Of a DNA stretch of 64,000 nt, positions 43,589-52,571 are shown piece by piece. A program made the translations under genes and the position numbers. How positions within the stretch are numbered: position 1 is the stretch's first letter; every line of letters begins with the position of its first letter. Below the pieces are notes generated by a model. It was not told the DNA's origin and searched no databases. It saw only the letters and a program-made list of their open reading frames with translations. Origin of the DNA: Terrimicrobium sacchariphilum (GTDB lineage Bacteria; Verrucomicrobiota; Verrucomicrobiia; Chthoniobacterales; Terrimicrobiaceae). The stretch is from contig NZ_BDCO01000002.1 in the NCBI RefSeq assembly GCF_001613545.1, positions 3,699,299 to 3,763,298 of the forward strand, read 5' to 3'.

Positions 43589-44668
43589 ATGTTGTCCGCA
43601 AAATCTTTCGCGCCCGGCCGAGTGGAACTTCTCGGCAATCATACTGACTACAATGGAGGCGTTGTGCTCTCCGCCGCCACTCACCTGGGAATCTCCGCCG
43701 ACGGGAAAACACGAGACGACGGCAAGGTCGTCCTCACCTCCGACGGCATCGAGGGAGTAAGCTGCGCCGACCTTGCCAGTCTCAAACCCGCCGACAGTTG
43801 GTCAGACTATCCCCTCGGTGTCACCAAGGTGCTCAAGGACGCGGGTTACCCCATCCAGGGCTACGAGGCCGACTTTTCCAGTACGCTCCCATTGGGTGCC
43901 GGGCTGTCGAGTTCGGCCGCTCTCGAGGTTTGCACCGCACTCCTGCTCTCCCGACTGTTCAAGTTCGAGGTCGACGCGCTTCCCCTCGCCAAGCTCGCAC
44001 GCAAGGCGGAGAACGAGTTCGTCGGCGTGAGCTGCGGCCTCCTTGATCAGGTGTCCTCGGTCTTTGGAAAAAAAGAGCATGCGATCTTCCTCGATTGTCG
44101 CGCAGAATCCGTCGAAACGATCCCATTTCCGCATGGGGTCGGTCTCATCATCATCAACTCTGGCGTGAAACACGCATTGACCGGCGGCGAGTACAATGAG
44201 CGCCGAGACCAGTGCTTTGAGGCCGCGCGCATCATGGGCGTGCCTGCCCTGCGCGACGTGACCAGCGAGCAACTCGAGGCTGCCAAGATGCCCGATATCG
44301 TAAAACGCCGCGCCCGCCACATCGTCGGAGAAAACGAGCGCGTCTTTGCCGCCCTTGAGTTCCTCCGGGCCGGAGATGCCACCGGCTTTGGCAAGCTCAT
44401 GAGCGCCTCGCACCAGAGTTCAATCGAGAACTTTGAAAACAGCACCCCGGAGCTGGACGCGATCGTGTCGATCGCCAAGGCCCAGAAGGGCATCTACGGC
44501 GCACGCCTCACCGGCGGAGGTTTCGGCGGAGCAGTCGTTGCGCTTGCGGACAACGACGTCTACGACACCGTGGCGCCCATCATCGCCGAGGAGTACAAAA
44601 AGGCCACCGGCCATACCGCCGCAACATACCGCTGCGAGATCGGCGACGGCGCCATCCTGCATATCTAG
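43589..44668 (+). CDS. galK: galactokinase
   Basis: 359 aa from ATG 43589. GHMP kinase motifs: FAPGRVELLGNHTDYNGG (sugar binding), LPLGAGLSSSAALEVCTALLL (ATP loop) and ARLTGGGFGGAVVAL. Phosphorylates galactose at C1 in the Leloir pathway. No other gal genes are adjacent. Its sugar-phosphate product could feed the exopolysaccharide pathway. An in-frame extension back to 43355 overlaps the DUF883 gene on the other strand and is unsupported. Confidence 0.94.
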   Translation: MLSAKSFAPGRVELLGNHTDYNGGVVLSAATHLGISADGKTRDDGKVVLTSDGIEGVSCADLASLKPADSWSDYPLGVTKVLKDAGYPIQGYEADFSSTLPLGAGLSSSAALEVCTALLLSRLFKFEVDALPLAKLARKAENEFVGVSCGLLDQVSSVFGKKEHAIFLDCRAESVETIPFPHGVGLIIINSGVKHALTGGEYNERRDQCFEAARIMGVPALRDVTSEQLEAAKMPDIVKRRARHIVGENERVFAALEFLRAGDATGFGKLMSASHQSSIENFENSTPELDAIVSIAKAQKGIYGARLTGGGFGGAVVALADNDVYDTVAPIIAEEYKKATGHTAATYRCEIGDGAILHI

Positions 44669-44674
44669 ACGCCT

Positions 44675-45214
44675 CTAGTTCTTGGGCGCACAGCCGACCG
44701 CAGGCCGGAGTCTCTTGTGCGCCCAGGGAATCGGGCGATCGTGCAAGGCGATCTTTCCCGAGATAAAGGCCAGATCATCCGCTGACGGTCCCTTGGCCGG
44801 GATCGTCAGGAAGGAGGAGCGGTCGGTAAACACGAGCCACACACGGTCGCCTCGCCAGAGACCGAAAATCGCATTCCACGAAATCGTCAGGCGCCGGGCA
44901 GGCCCCACCACGGTCAGCGAGTCATCGGTCAATTCATACCTCAGGTCCTGGGAACCGAATGTCTTCAGCCAGGCCATGGTCTCGGCACGGCGGCGCAGGT
45001 AATCCACCCAAAACACCCCGGCCAGCGCGGCTACCAGGACGATGATACCAACGCCCGTCCAGTCGTAGGGCGTCCTCACGATCAGGTACCCCGCGGTACC
45101 CAGGGCGATCGCCAGCATCAACAGGCCGCTCACCCGGACCTGACGCCACAGGAAAATGCGGATGGCATGGACCGCAAGCGCGGGGGTGAAGGCGGCGTCA
45201 AAGCTTCGGGTCAT
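44675..45214 (-). CDS. YcxB-like membrane protein
   Basis: 179 aa from ATG 45214. Two membrane helices (GLLMLAIALGTAGYLIV and GIIVLVAALAGVFWVDYL) are followed by a C-terminal beta domain (YELTDDSLTVVGPARRLTISWNAIFGLW, VWLVFTDRSSFLTIPAKG) typical of the YcxB-like domain. The family has no assigned function. Convergent with galK with a six-base gap. Confidence 0.75.
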   Translation of the reverse strand: MTRSFDAAFTPALAVHAIRIFLWRQVRVSGLLMLAIALGTAGYLIVRTPYDWTGVGIIVLVAALAGVFWVDYLRRRAETMAWLKTFGSQDLRYELTDDSLTVVGPARRLTISWNAIFGLWRGDRVWLVFTDRSSFLTIPAKGPSADDLAFISGKIALHDRPIPWAHKRLRPAVGCAPKN

Positions 45215-45248
45215 AGTCAAAATGAGAGGCTAATTGTAATCAGCCTTC

Positions 45249-45266
45249 TGCCAAAGCTTCTTGGCA
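45249..45266. promoter_or_regulatory. inverted repeat upstream of ackA
   Basis: TGCCAA-N6-TTGGCA, a perfect 6-bp palindrome about 115 bases before the ackA start and 35 bases before the divergent YcxB-like start. It could be a regulator site; the protein that would bind it is unknown. Confidence 0.3.
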
Positions 45267-45379
45267 AAAGAATTTTTCCCGAGGGAGGAAACGATTTTTT
45301 CACATTGGACGACTGTTCTTTCTTACTCTTTTCGAGATTTCGTGGCGAAATAGACAATCGCGCTCCAGCGCATCCAAAG

Positions 45380-46558
45380 ATGGGTCTGATATTCGTCGTC
45401 AATTGTGGGAGTTCGTCTCTCAAGTTCACCTTGATCAATCCCGAAGACGGGAAAACGGTGGCTAACGGGCTGGCCGAAAGGCTTGGCACGCCCGAGGCTG
45501 TCGTCAATATCCGTCAACCGGTAAGGCTGGAGTTTCAAGTGCCGAATGCGACACACGGAGACGCCCTGGACAAGATCCTGAGCCACATCGATGGCGATAT
45601 CGTGGGCGTCGGTCATCGCATCGTGCATGGCGGGGAGTACTTTACGGAAAGTGTGCTGGTGGATGACAAGGTGGTCGAGTTGATCGGGTCCGCATCCGAC
45701 CTCGCCCCATTGCACAATCCCGCCCACGTCATGGGCATCGAGGCCGCACGCAAGAAATTTCCCGATCTCCCGCACGTCGTCGTCTTTGACACGGCGTTCC
45801 ATCAGTCGATGCCCAAGCGGGCCTATCTGTATGCATTGCCTTACGCGATGTATACCAATGAAAAGGTGCGGAAATACGGCTTTCATGGCACCAGTCATCG
45901 TTATGTGGCTGGCGAAGCGGCAAAGCTCATGGGTAAACCGCTGGAGGACCTGCACCTCATCACGATGCATCTCGGCAACGGCTCCAGCACCTGCGCCATC
46001 CGGGAGGGCAAGAGCTACGACACCTCGATGGGCCTCACCCCGCTGGAGGGGCTGATCATGGGTACGCGCTCGGGAGACGTCGACGCCAACCTCCACGAGT
46101 ACCTCACCCGCCGCACGGGCTGTACGCTTTCCGAGGTCACGGCGATGGTGAACCGCGAAAGCGGCCTGCTCGGTATCTCCGGCCTCAGCAACGACATGCG
46201 AACCCTGGCAGAGGCTGCCGCCAGCGGACACCAACGCGCCGCCCTCGCTATTGACATGTTCTGTTTCCGTCTCGCCAAGCACATCCTCGGTATGAGCGCC
46301 TCGCTCGACCGGATCGATGCCCTCATCTTCACGGGCGGCATCGGTGAAAACTCCGCCATCGTACGCGAGAAGACCCTTTCGTATTTGTCCCTGCTCCGTC
46401 CGCAGGTCGACAGCGAACTCAACAACCAGCACGGCCGCCCGGCCAATGGACGCATCACCACCGGAGATTCCCCCGTTCTCGCCCTGGTGGTGCCGACGAA
46501 CGAAGAACTCGTGATCGCCCGGGAGACGGCGCGGTTCGTGCCTGCCCTAGCCTCATAA
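45380..46558 (+). CDS. ackA: acetate kinase
   Basis: 392 aa from ATG 45380. Motifs: FVVNCGSSSLKFTLI, VGHRIVHGGE, VFDTAFHQSMP, GFHGTSHRYVAGEA, ITMHLGNGSSTCAI and DALIFTGGIGENSA, all diagnostic. Interconverts acetyl phosphate and acetate with ATP. Seven bases before pta, so one operon. The longer in-frame ORF back to 45167 includes the noncoding leader. Confidence 0.96.
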   Translation: MGLIFVVNCGSSSLKFTLINPEDGKTVANGLAERLGTPEAVVNIRQPVRLEFQVPNATHGDALDKILSHIDGDIVGVGHRIVHGGEYFTESVLVDDKVVELIGSASDLAPLHNPAHVMGIEAARKKFPDLPHVVVFDTAFHQSMPKRAYLYALPYAMYTNEKVRKYGFHGTSHRYVAGEAAKLMGKPLEDLHLITMHLGNGSSTCAIREGKSYDTSMGLTPLEGLIMGTRSGDVDANLHEYLTRRTGCTLSEVTAMVNRESGLLGISGLSNDMRTLAEAAASGHQRAALAIDMFCFRLAKHILGMSASLDRIDALIFTGGIGENSAIVREKTLSYLSLLRPQVDSELNNQHGRPANGRITTGDSPVLALVVPTNEELVIARETARFVPALAS

Positions 46559-46565
46559 CCCAACC

Positions 46566-48659
46566 ATGCCTCATACCCTCTATCTCGCCCCATGCAGCAC
46601 CGGCGCGGGAATCACCTCCATCGCTCTCGGGCTCGTTAGCGCGCTCGACAAACGCGGAATCCGAGTTGCCTTCTGCAAGCCCATCGGACAACCCACCAGG
46701 GAGGATGAGGGACCTGAGCGCTCCACCCATTTCATCCGGGAAACCACGAATCTCAACCCGGTCGAGCCCATCGCTCTCGAGGATGCCGAGCGCCTGATCT
46801 CCGCCGGTCGCATCGACGAGTTGATGGAAAAAGTGGTCGGCAATTTCCACCGGTCCGCCGGAGATGCCGATGTCGTCGTGGTCGAGGGTCTGGTGTATTC
46901 GCCAGAGCTTCCCGGTGGCGCGGAGCTCAATCTGCAGCTCGTTCGTACACTTTCGGCCGACGTGATCCTCGTCGGCTCTCTCGCAGGCCTTTCCATGGAG
47001 GAATTTGAAGACCGCCTGGAATTCACCGCCAAACAGTACGGCGGCGTGGAATCCGGACCGGTCATCGGCTGCATCCTGAACCGCGTCCCCGAGGCGAAGG
47101 CCAAGACCTTCCAGGACGTCGCCTCCTATGTCTCCTCCCGCAGCCGCCGCGTGGGTCGCAGCGAATTTCCCCTCATCGGCGCCGTGCCGGAGAATCCGAC
47201 GCTCACTCATGTGCGCGCCGTCGACATCGCACGCCACCTCAATGCCGAGGTGCTCTACGCCGGGGAGATCGAGACCCGCCGCGTAAAGAACATCTCGCTC
47301 CTGGCCCGTACCGTTCCCAACATGATCCATACGTTCCAGGCCGGAGCGATGCTGATCACGCCGAGCGACCGCTACGATGTCATCACCGCCATCGCCCTGG
47401 CCTCCCTCAAGGCCCCCATTGGCGGCCTGATCCTCACCGGCGACCTGGACCTCAATGACGACATGATGAAGTTCTGCGAACCCGGCTGGGAAACGGGTCT
47501 GCCGGTCCTGCATGTCCGCAGCAATAGCTACAAGACAGCCACCGAACTCGGCCAGATGAGCAGCGAGGTGCCGCTCGACGACCTCGAGCGCGTCCAGCTC
47601 GTGATGGACCACGTGTCGCACTTCGTCGACGCCGACTGGCTCGCCGCCCATGCCGCCCTCCCCGTCGAGTCGCGCATGTCCCCGGCCGCCTTTTGCTACC
47701 GCATCACGGAGCGCGCCCGCGAATTCGAGAAGCGCATCGTCCTGCCGGAAGGCACCGAGCCGCGCACGATCCTGGCCGCATCGCTTTGCGCCCAACGGGG
47801 CATCGCCAAGTGCGTCCTCCTCGGCCCGCCGGATGAAATCCGCCGCATTGCCGACGCGCAGGAAATCCAGCTTCCCTCGAGCCTCGAACTCGTCGACCCG
47901 GCCACGATCCGCGGCAATTACGTCGCGCCGCTGGTCGAGATGCGCAAACACAAGGGCCTCACGCCCAAGGATGCCGCTGAGCTTCTGGAAGACACCGTCT
48001 GGCTCGGTACCGTCATGCTCGCCCTCGGCGAGGTGGACGGTCTCGTTTCGGGCGCGGTTCACTCCTCGGCCAACACGATCCGCCCCGCGCTTCAGATCAT
48101 CAAGACCAAGCCCGAGGCGAAGGCCGTTTCCTCGATCTTCTTCATGTGCCTGCCCGAGCAGGTGCTCGTTTACGGTGACTGCGCGGTGAATCCCGACCCG
48201 GACGCCGAGACGCTGGCCGACATCGCGCTCCAGAGCGCCGACTCCGCCGAGCGCTTTGGCATCCCGGCCCGCGTGGCCATGATCAGCTACTCGACTGGAC
48301 AATCCGGCTCCGGCGTGGATGTCGACAAGGTCCGCGAGGCCACCCGCATCGCGAAGGAAAAGCGTCCCGACCTCCTGCTTGACGGCCCGCTCCAGTACGA
48401 CGCCGCCGCCATCGAGGACGTCGCTGCCACCAAGGCGCCGAACAGCCCCGTCGCCGGCAAGGCCACCGTGTACGTCTTTCCGGATCTCAACACCGGCAAC
48501 ACCACGTACAAGGCCGTGCAGCGCAGCGCCAATGTCATCAGCATCGGCCCCATGCTCCAGGGCCTCAAGCGCCCGGTCAACGACCTCTCGCGCGGCGCGC
48601 TGGTGGAAGACATCGTCTACACCATCGCCATCACCGCCATCCAGGCCGGCCAAAACTAA
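46566..48659 (+). CDS. pta: phosphate acetyltransferase
   Basis: 697 aa, the long Pta form. The N-terminal P-loop-like domain (TLYLAPCSTGAGITSIALGLVSALDKRG) and DRTGG-type middle domain precede the catalytic PTA_PTB domain from about residue 360 (RIVLPEGTEPRTILAA, VDGLVSGAVHSSANTIRPALQII, ARVAMISYSTGQSGSG, YVFPDLNTGNTTYKAVQRS). Converts acetyl-CoA to acetyl phosphate. A strong terminator follows. Confidence 0.96.
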   Translation: MPHTLYLAPCSTGAGITSIALGLVSALDKRGIRVAFCKPIGQPTREDEGPERSTHFIRETTNLNPVEPIALEDAERLISAGRIDELMEKVVGNFHRSAGDADVVVVEGLVYSPELPGGAELNLQLVRTLSADVILVGSLAGLSMEEFEDRLEFTAKQYGGVESGPVIGCILNRVPEAKAKTFQDVASYVSSRSRRVGRSEFPLIGAVPENPTLTHVRAVDIARHLNAEVLYAGEIETRRVKNISLLARTVPNMIHTFQAGAMLITPSDRYDVITAIALASLKAPIGGLILTGDLDLNDDMMKFCEPGWETGLPVLHVRSNSYKTATELGQMSSEVPLDDLERVQLVMDHVSHFVDADWLAAHAALPVESRMSPAAFCYRITERAREFEKRIVLPEGTEPRTILAASLCAQRGIAKCVLLGPPDEIRRIADAQEIQLPSSLELVDPATIRGNYVAPLVEMRKHKGLTPKDAAELLEDTVWLGTVMLALGEVDGLVSGAVHSSANTIRPALQIIKTKPEAKAVSSIFFMCLPEQVLVYGDCAVNPDPDAETLADIALQSADSAERFGIPARVAMISYSTGQSGSGVDVDKVREATRIAKEKRPDLLLDGPLQYDAAAIEDVAATKAPNSPVAGKATVYVFPDLNTGNTTYKAVQRSANVISIGPMLQGLKRPVNDLSRGALVEDIVYTIAITAIQAGQN

Positions 48660-48674
48660 CGAGATTGTCTCCCG

Positions 48675-48715
48675 CGAGGGACGGCTGGCCAGGCGCCGGT
48701 CGTCCCTCGTTTTTT
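48675..48715 (+). terminator. rho-independent terminator of ackA-pta
   Basis: Stem CGAGGGACG / CGTCCCTCG with a 17-base GC-rich loop that can pair internally, followed by six T. It ends at the last codon of the convergent membrane gene. Confidence 0.92.
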
Positions 48716-49526
48716 ACATAAACTCCAGCTTCGCGAGCTGCTTTTCGGCGAACCATTCTCCCGCGATCGCCACTGCGATCGATGCGATCACGATGGTCGG
48801 CAAATGGGCCAAGCCAAACACGAGACACGGTTCCATCGCCTCTCCTATCTTGATCGTGAGCGTAGGAAAGAGACCGACTCCCACCGCAAAGAGTCCCCAG
48901 TAGATTCCCTTGCGATGCGGCAGACGAGCGATCAGCGGCAGGACAATCACCCAGACGCTGGCCACGAGTATCATTACCATGGCCATCAAGACCTTGATCT
49001 GAATGTTCCCCATCGGTGCGTTGATCGTGACGTTCCCGTTTGGAGCAGTCTTTTCCACGAAGCTGCCCGGGATGTGATCAAGGTAGTATGCCGCCTTCTT
49101 GGTCTCACTGTCCCGAGAACTCAGCTGGAGGGAGATCTCCGGCCGGAACGAAGCTGCTGCAACCCACACGACCACGGCCATCAAGATCGTGCTCCAGAAT
49201 AAAAGTCCCCTGCACCGGAATATGCTGACCCGATCCACCGCACGTGTCAGCAGGAAGTCTGCTCCGAAGGTCGCCCCCTGCTGCTGGGTCCGAGAAATCA
49301 TCCATCCCCCGCCCATAAAAAACTCCGGCAGGAAAATCATGGCTGCGACTACGAGCGGCATCCAGAGCGCTTGATTGAAGAATATAAATACCGACCAGAT
49401 GCTTCCGTAGAAATGATTCACTCCGAAGATGGCCTGAGCGCTAAGCGCCAATGGAAGGATCCACATCCAGGGGTTCGCAAAAGCGTGAAGCCGAAACAAC
49501 GTCCAGAGGTGAGAAGCAGCCTTCAT
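48714..49526 (-). CDS. ABC-2-like permease paralogue 3
   Basis: 270 aa from ATG 49526 (MKAASHLWTLFRLH); longer readings to 49709 enter the paralogue upstream. About six hydrophobic segments, a conserved middle (FFMGGGWMISRTQQQGATFGADFLLTRAVDR) and a periplasmic-looking loop with YYLDHIPGSFVEKTAPNGNVTINAPMGN. Ends in LEFM like its two neighbours. Third of three tandem paralogues downstream of a YtrA-type regulator and an ABC ATPase, so it probably forms part of the membrane channel. Specific substrate unknown. Confidence 0.75.
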   Translation of the reverse strand: MKAASHLWTLFRLHAFANPWMWILPLALSAQAIFGVNHFYGSIWSVFIFFNQALWMPLVVAAMIFLPEFFMGGGWMISRTQQQGATFGADFLLTRAVDRVSIFRCRGLLFWSTILMAVVVWVAAASFRPEISLQLSSRDSETKKAAYYLDHIPGSFVEKTAPNGNVTINAPMGNIQIKVLMAMVMILVASVWVIVLPLIARLPHRKGIYWGLFAVGVGLFPTLTIKIGEAMEPCLVFGLAHLPTIVIASIAVAIAGEWFAEKQLAKLEFM

Positions 49527-49536
49527 CGCATCGCCC

Positions 49537-50349
49537 TCACATAAACTCCACCGACCGGAGTAGCCGTTCGGCCAGGAACTGGCCGAACACAGTCGCGACG
49601 AGGGCTGCCACGATAACAATCGGAAGATTTGCAAGACCCAGTACCGCAGCGGGTTCCAGCGGCGAGCGAAGTGCGATTGAGAAAAACGGCATGATCGCAA
49701 CTCCAGCAATAAACACGCCCCAATAAATCCATCGCCTCTGGGGCAACCGGGAAATCAACGGGAGCACGACCAGCCACAATGCCGATACCGCCAGAGTCAC
49801 CGCTCCCATCAGCGCCTTGAGCTGAAGATTACCCATCGGGGCCTTGATCGTGACATCTCCATTCTGAGCCGTCTTTTCAATGAAACTACCCGGCAGATGC
49901 TTAAGATAGTAGTCGGCGTTCTGGACGGCACCTGATCGGCTTGAAAGTTCCAGCGTGAAGCCGGGATGAAAGGCTGCCGCGATGATCCAACTCACGACCG
50001 CAAGGCCAATGATGCACCAGAAAAGCGTGCCTCGCGTTCGGAAAACGCAGGAACGATCCACGGCCCGCGTGAGCATGAAATCCGCCCCGAAGGTCTGCAC
50101 CTGCTGCTGGGTCTGCGCCGTCGTCCATGCCCCCCCGAGGAAGAATTCAGGCAGAAACACCATGGCTGCGAGGATCAAGGGAATCCACGAGAGCTGATTA
50201 AAGAAAATCAATGCCGAGTCGAGATCACCGTAGAAGCGATTCATCCCGATGAACCCCTGAAATCCCAAAGCCAGCGGCATCACCCAGATCCACGGATTTG
50301 CGAAAGCGTGAAAGCGAAACAACGTCCAGAATTGCGATGGTGTTTTCAT
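49537..50349 (-). CDS. ABC-2-like permease paralogue 2
   Basis: 270 aa. Same plan as the flanking genes: MKTPSQFWTLFRFH start, FFLGGAWTTAQTQQQVQTFGADFMLTRAVDR, YYLKHLPGSFIEKTAQNGDVTIKAPMGNLQLKALMG and the ending VEFM. Its first 43 bases are identical to those of the gene upstream. About six membrane segments. Likely permease partner of the ATPase at 51176-52054. Confidence 0.77.
   Translation of the reverse strand: MKTPSQFWTLFRFHAFANPWIWVMPLALGFQGFIGMNRFYGDLDSALIFFNQLSWIPLILAAMVFLPEFFLGGAWTTAQTQQQVQTFGADFMLTRAVDRSCVFRTRGTLFWCIIGLAVVSWIIAAAFHPGFTLELSSRSGAVQNADYYLKHLPGSFIEKTAQNGDVTIKAPMGNLQLKALMGAVTLAVSALWLVVLPLISRLPQRRWIYWGVFIAGVAIMPFFSIALRSPLEPAAVLGLANLPIVIVAALVATVFGQFLAERLLRSVEFM
50307..50349 (-). 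repeat. 43-bp perfect direct repeat, copy 1
   Basis: The first 43 bases of the second permease-like gene are identical to the first 43 bases of the first one (51129-51171), although the rest of the genes has diverged. Confidence 0.9.
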
Positions 50350-50367
50350 AAGATTGCTTCCGCTTGA

Positions 50368-51171
50368 TTACATGAACTCCAGCGAGGCAAGACGCCTCTC
50401 AACAAACCATTCCGCGCCCAAGGCGCACAGCAAGGCAACTCCAAGACAAAGGGGCAGATGCCCCAGGCCAAACAGCAAAAAGGGTTCAAACAAGTCCCCG
50501 CGGAGGATGCCAAAAAACATCATCGCCATCATACCTCCGAAAGAGAATCCCCAGATAATCCAAAGCCGGAACGGCACCGTCGCCATGAGGGAAACCACCA
50601 CCAGCCAGAGAGCACCAAAGCCTATTGTCAACGCGACCATGACCGTCTTGATCTGCAAGTTCCCCAACACCGCCTCGATCGTCACATCTCCATCCCGACT
50701 GGTTTTCTGGACGAAACTGCCCGGGATATGCTCCAGATAATATTGGCTCTTGGACGAGAAACCCGCGTTAGCGGGAAGCTCAAGGGTGAAGGATGGTCTA
50801 AAAGCTGCCACCGAAAGCCAGCTTATCGCTACGCTCAGGATCATTGCCCAATAAAGGAGGCCCCTGCAGCGGAAAACCATCCCGCGATCCACCGCTCGGG
50901 TAAAAAGAAAATCCGCACAGTAAAGCATCCTTTGGGTCGAAGCATTTGCCTGAGACCCTGCGTAAAACTCGGGACGAACAACCACAACAGCCAAAGCCAC
51001 CGGTATCCACAGAGCGAAATTCAAGCCGCTTAACGCCAGATCCAGGTTTCGGTAGAACCAGCTCATTCCAAAAAATCCTTGGAGACCAAGCACAATCGCC
51101 ATGCCCCAGATCCACGGGCTGGCCATGACGTGAAAGCGAAACAACGTCCAGAATTGCGATGGTGTTTTCAT
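50368..51171 (-). CDS. ABC-2-like permease paralogue 1
   Basis: 267 aa. Closest to the ATPase gene, with a four-base gap. MKTPSQFWTLFRFH start, LFTRAVDRGMVFRCRGLLYWA, YYLEHIPGSFVQKTSRDGDVTIEAVLGNLQIK and the ending LEFM. About six hydrophobic segments. The central segment is less conserved than in the other two (no GG-W-x-Q-Q-Q element; ASTQRMLYCADFLFTRA instead). Probable permease subunit. Confidence 0.77.
   Translation of the reverse strand: MKTPSQFWTLFRFHVMASPWIWGMAIVLGLQGFFGMSWFYRNLDLALSGLNFALWIPVALAVVVVRPEFYAGSQANASTQRMLYCADFLFTRAVDRGMVFRCRGLLYWAMILSVAISWLSVAAFRPSFTLELPANAGFSSKSQYYLEHIPGSFVQKTSRDGDVTIEAVLGNLQIKTVMVALTIGFGALWLVVVSLMATVPFRLWIIWGFSFGGMMAMMFFGILRGDLFEPFLLFGLGHLPLCLGVALLCALGAEWFVERRLASLEFM
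51129..51171 (-). repeat. 43-bp perfect direct repeat, copy 2
   Basis: Identical to 50307-50349; start of the first permease-like gene. Confidence 0.9.
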
Positions 51172-51175
51172 GGGG

Positions 51176-52054
51176 TCAGTTGCGGGCGATGTCGACGAAG
51201 ATGTCCTCCAGGGACAGGTCGATGATTTCGTATTGGCACTTCCACGTCGCAGCCAAGGCGGCGGGTTCGCCGGGATGGGCGAGCTTCAGCGTTCCGAGCG
51301 CTTCGCCATCGCGCACCCGCCAGCCGAAGGCCTGGGGCGGACGCTCGGGCGCATTGCCAGGAAAACCGAAGAACCGTACCCGCTTCACGGTCTCCTTCAG
51401 GGTGTCGAGCGATTCGCTCACCCGCAGCTTTCCCTGGGCAAGGATGCCCACCTCGTCAGCCACACGCTCGACATCGCTCAGGATGTGGGTGGAGAAAAAG
51501 ACCGTACGACCGCCATCGCGGATCAGGTCGAGGATTTCATCCAGAAACTCACGGCGCGCCACCGGGTCGAGATTGGCGGCAGGTTCGTCAAGGAGTACCA
51601 AGGCGGGCCTTGGCGCAAGGGCAAGGATGATGCCGACCAGCCGCTGGTTACCCATGGAAAGCGCGCTGACGCGTTTGTTCACCGGCACCTGAAACCGCGC
51701 AATGAGCCCCTCGCAAAGCTCCCGATCCCATTGCGGATACAGCCGGGAGCAAAAGGCCAGAAGGCTCCGCACCTTCATGAGCGGCGGAAGGTTTTGCTTC
51801 TCCGAGAGATAGCCGACTCCCTGCCGGTCCTCGGCGGTAAATGCCCAGGGGTCCCTGCCCAGCACGGAAATCTCGCCGGTCTCCGGACGCCCGAGGCCGG
51901 CCAGCAGCTTGATCGTCGTGGTCTTGCCTGATCCGTTGCGGCCCAGGAAGCCGTAGATGCTCCCGGCCTTCACAGTGAGATCGAGACGGTCCAGTACGGG
52001 AGTCTTCCCGTACGATCGCGTCACGTCGCGGATGGAGATGGCGGTGTCGTTCAT
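51176..52054 (-). CDS. ABC transporter ATP-binding protein
   Basis: 292 aa. Walker A GRNGSGKTTT, Q-loop region VGYLSEKQNLPP, signature VSALSMGNQRLVGIILALA (a relaxed form of LSGGQ), Walker B PALVLLDEPAANLD and H-loop FFSTHILSDVERVAD. A C-terminal extension (about 215-292) has the EEDIF-like DLSLEDIFVDIARN end typical of ABC-2 exporters' ATPases. Starts overlap the GntR stop (ATGA). Works with the three membrane proteins downstream. Confidence 0.93.
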   Translation of the reverse strand: MNDTAISIRDVTRSYGKTPVLDRLDLTVKAGSIYGFLGRNGSGKTTTIKLLAGLGRPETGEISVLGRDPWAFTAEDRQGVGYLSEKQNLPPLMKVRSLLAFCSRLYPQWDRELCEGLIARFQVPVNKRVSALSMGNQRLVGIILALAPRPALVLLDEPAANLDPVARREFLDEILDLIRDGGRTVFFSTHILSDVERVADEVGILAQGKLRVSESLDTLKETVKRVRFFGFPGNAPERPPQAFGWRVRDGEALGTLKLAHPGEPAALAATWKCQYEIIDLSLEDIFVDIARN

Positions 52055-52452
52055 GGTTCGTTTGAGGAATTGCGGGGATTGAGCTGCTGAAAATGACGGG
52101 CGATAAGCTCCACCACCTCGGCCTCACTGAGGCGCAGGTGGATGGCTTCGGCCACGAGCTGGCGCACAGCGGGATCAAGCGCCTGTCGGCGAGCCGCGAG
52201 AGGAAGCGTGTCGACCTTCTGCGCGACAAACGTCCCCATACCACGGCGCGTCTCGACCAGTCCTTCGCGCTCGAGGATCTGGTAGACCTTGGCGACCGTG
52301 AGCGGGTTGATCTTCAGATCGGCGGAGAGCTCGCGCACCGAGGGCAACTGCTCGCCCGGCTTCACCTGCCCGCTCGCAATGCGCTCCTTCAGCTGATTGA
52401 GCAGCTGAAGATAAAGTGGCACCCCGCTGGAGGGATGGAGCGCGATGAACAT
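52051..52452 (-). CDS. GntR-family regulator, YtrA subfamily
   Basis: 133 aa. Winged helix: GVPLYLQLLNQLKERIASGQVKPGEQLPSVRELSADLKINPLTVAKVYQILEREGLVETRRGMGTFVA, with a short C-terminal dimerisation helix region, i.e. the YtrA type that lacks a large effector domain. Normally represses its own ABC transporter operon. No Shine-Dalgarno is seen before the ATG, and the promoter lies so close that the transcript may be leaderless. Confidence 0.93.
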   Translation of the reverse strand: MFIALHPSSGVPLYLQLLNQLKERIASGQVKPGEQLPSVRELSADLKINPLTVAKVYQILEREGLVETRRGMGTFVAQKVDTLPLAARRQALDPAVRQLVAEAIHLRLSEAEVVELIARHFQQLNPRNSSNEP

Positions 52453-52456
52453 GATT

Positions 52457-52482
52457 TAGTGTTATATATGTGTAATACACTA
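52457..52482. promoter_or_regulatory. YtrA-type operator overlapping the promoter of the GntR-ABC operon
   Basis: A 26-bp imperfect palindrome with outer arms TAGTGT / ACACTA. On the minus strand it overlaps a promoter with -35 TTGCCA (52483-52488), a 16-base spacer and -10 TATAAC (52461-52466). The predicted start of transcription falls 2-5 bases before the ATG at 52452. The GTGT...ACAC form matches known YtrA-family boxes. Confidence 0.65.
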
Positions 52483-52571
52483 TGGCAAGAGAAATGTGCC
52501 GGGAGATTTCCGGATTCCTCTTGTTGAGCCGCTTGCGAAACACGCCGTCGTGGCGTAGATAGAGGGTAGCC

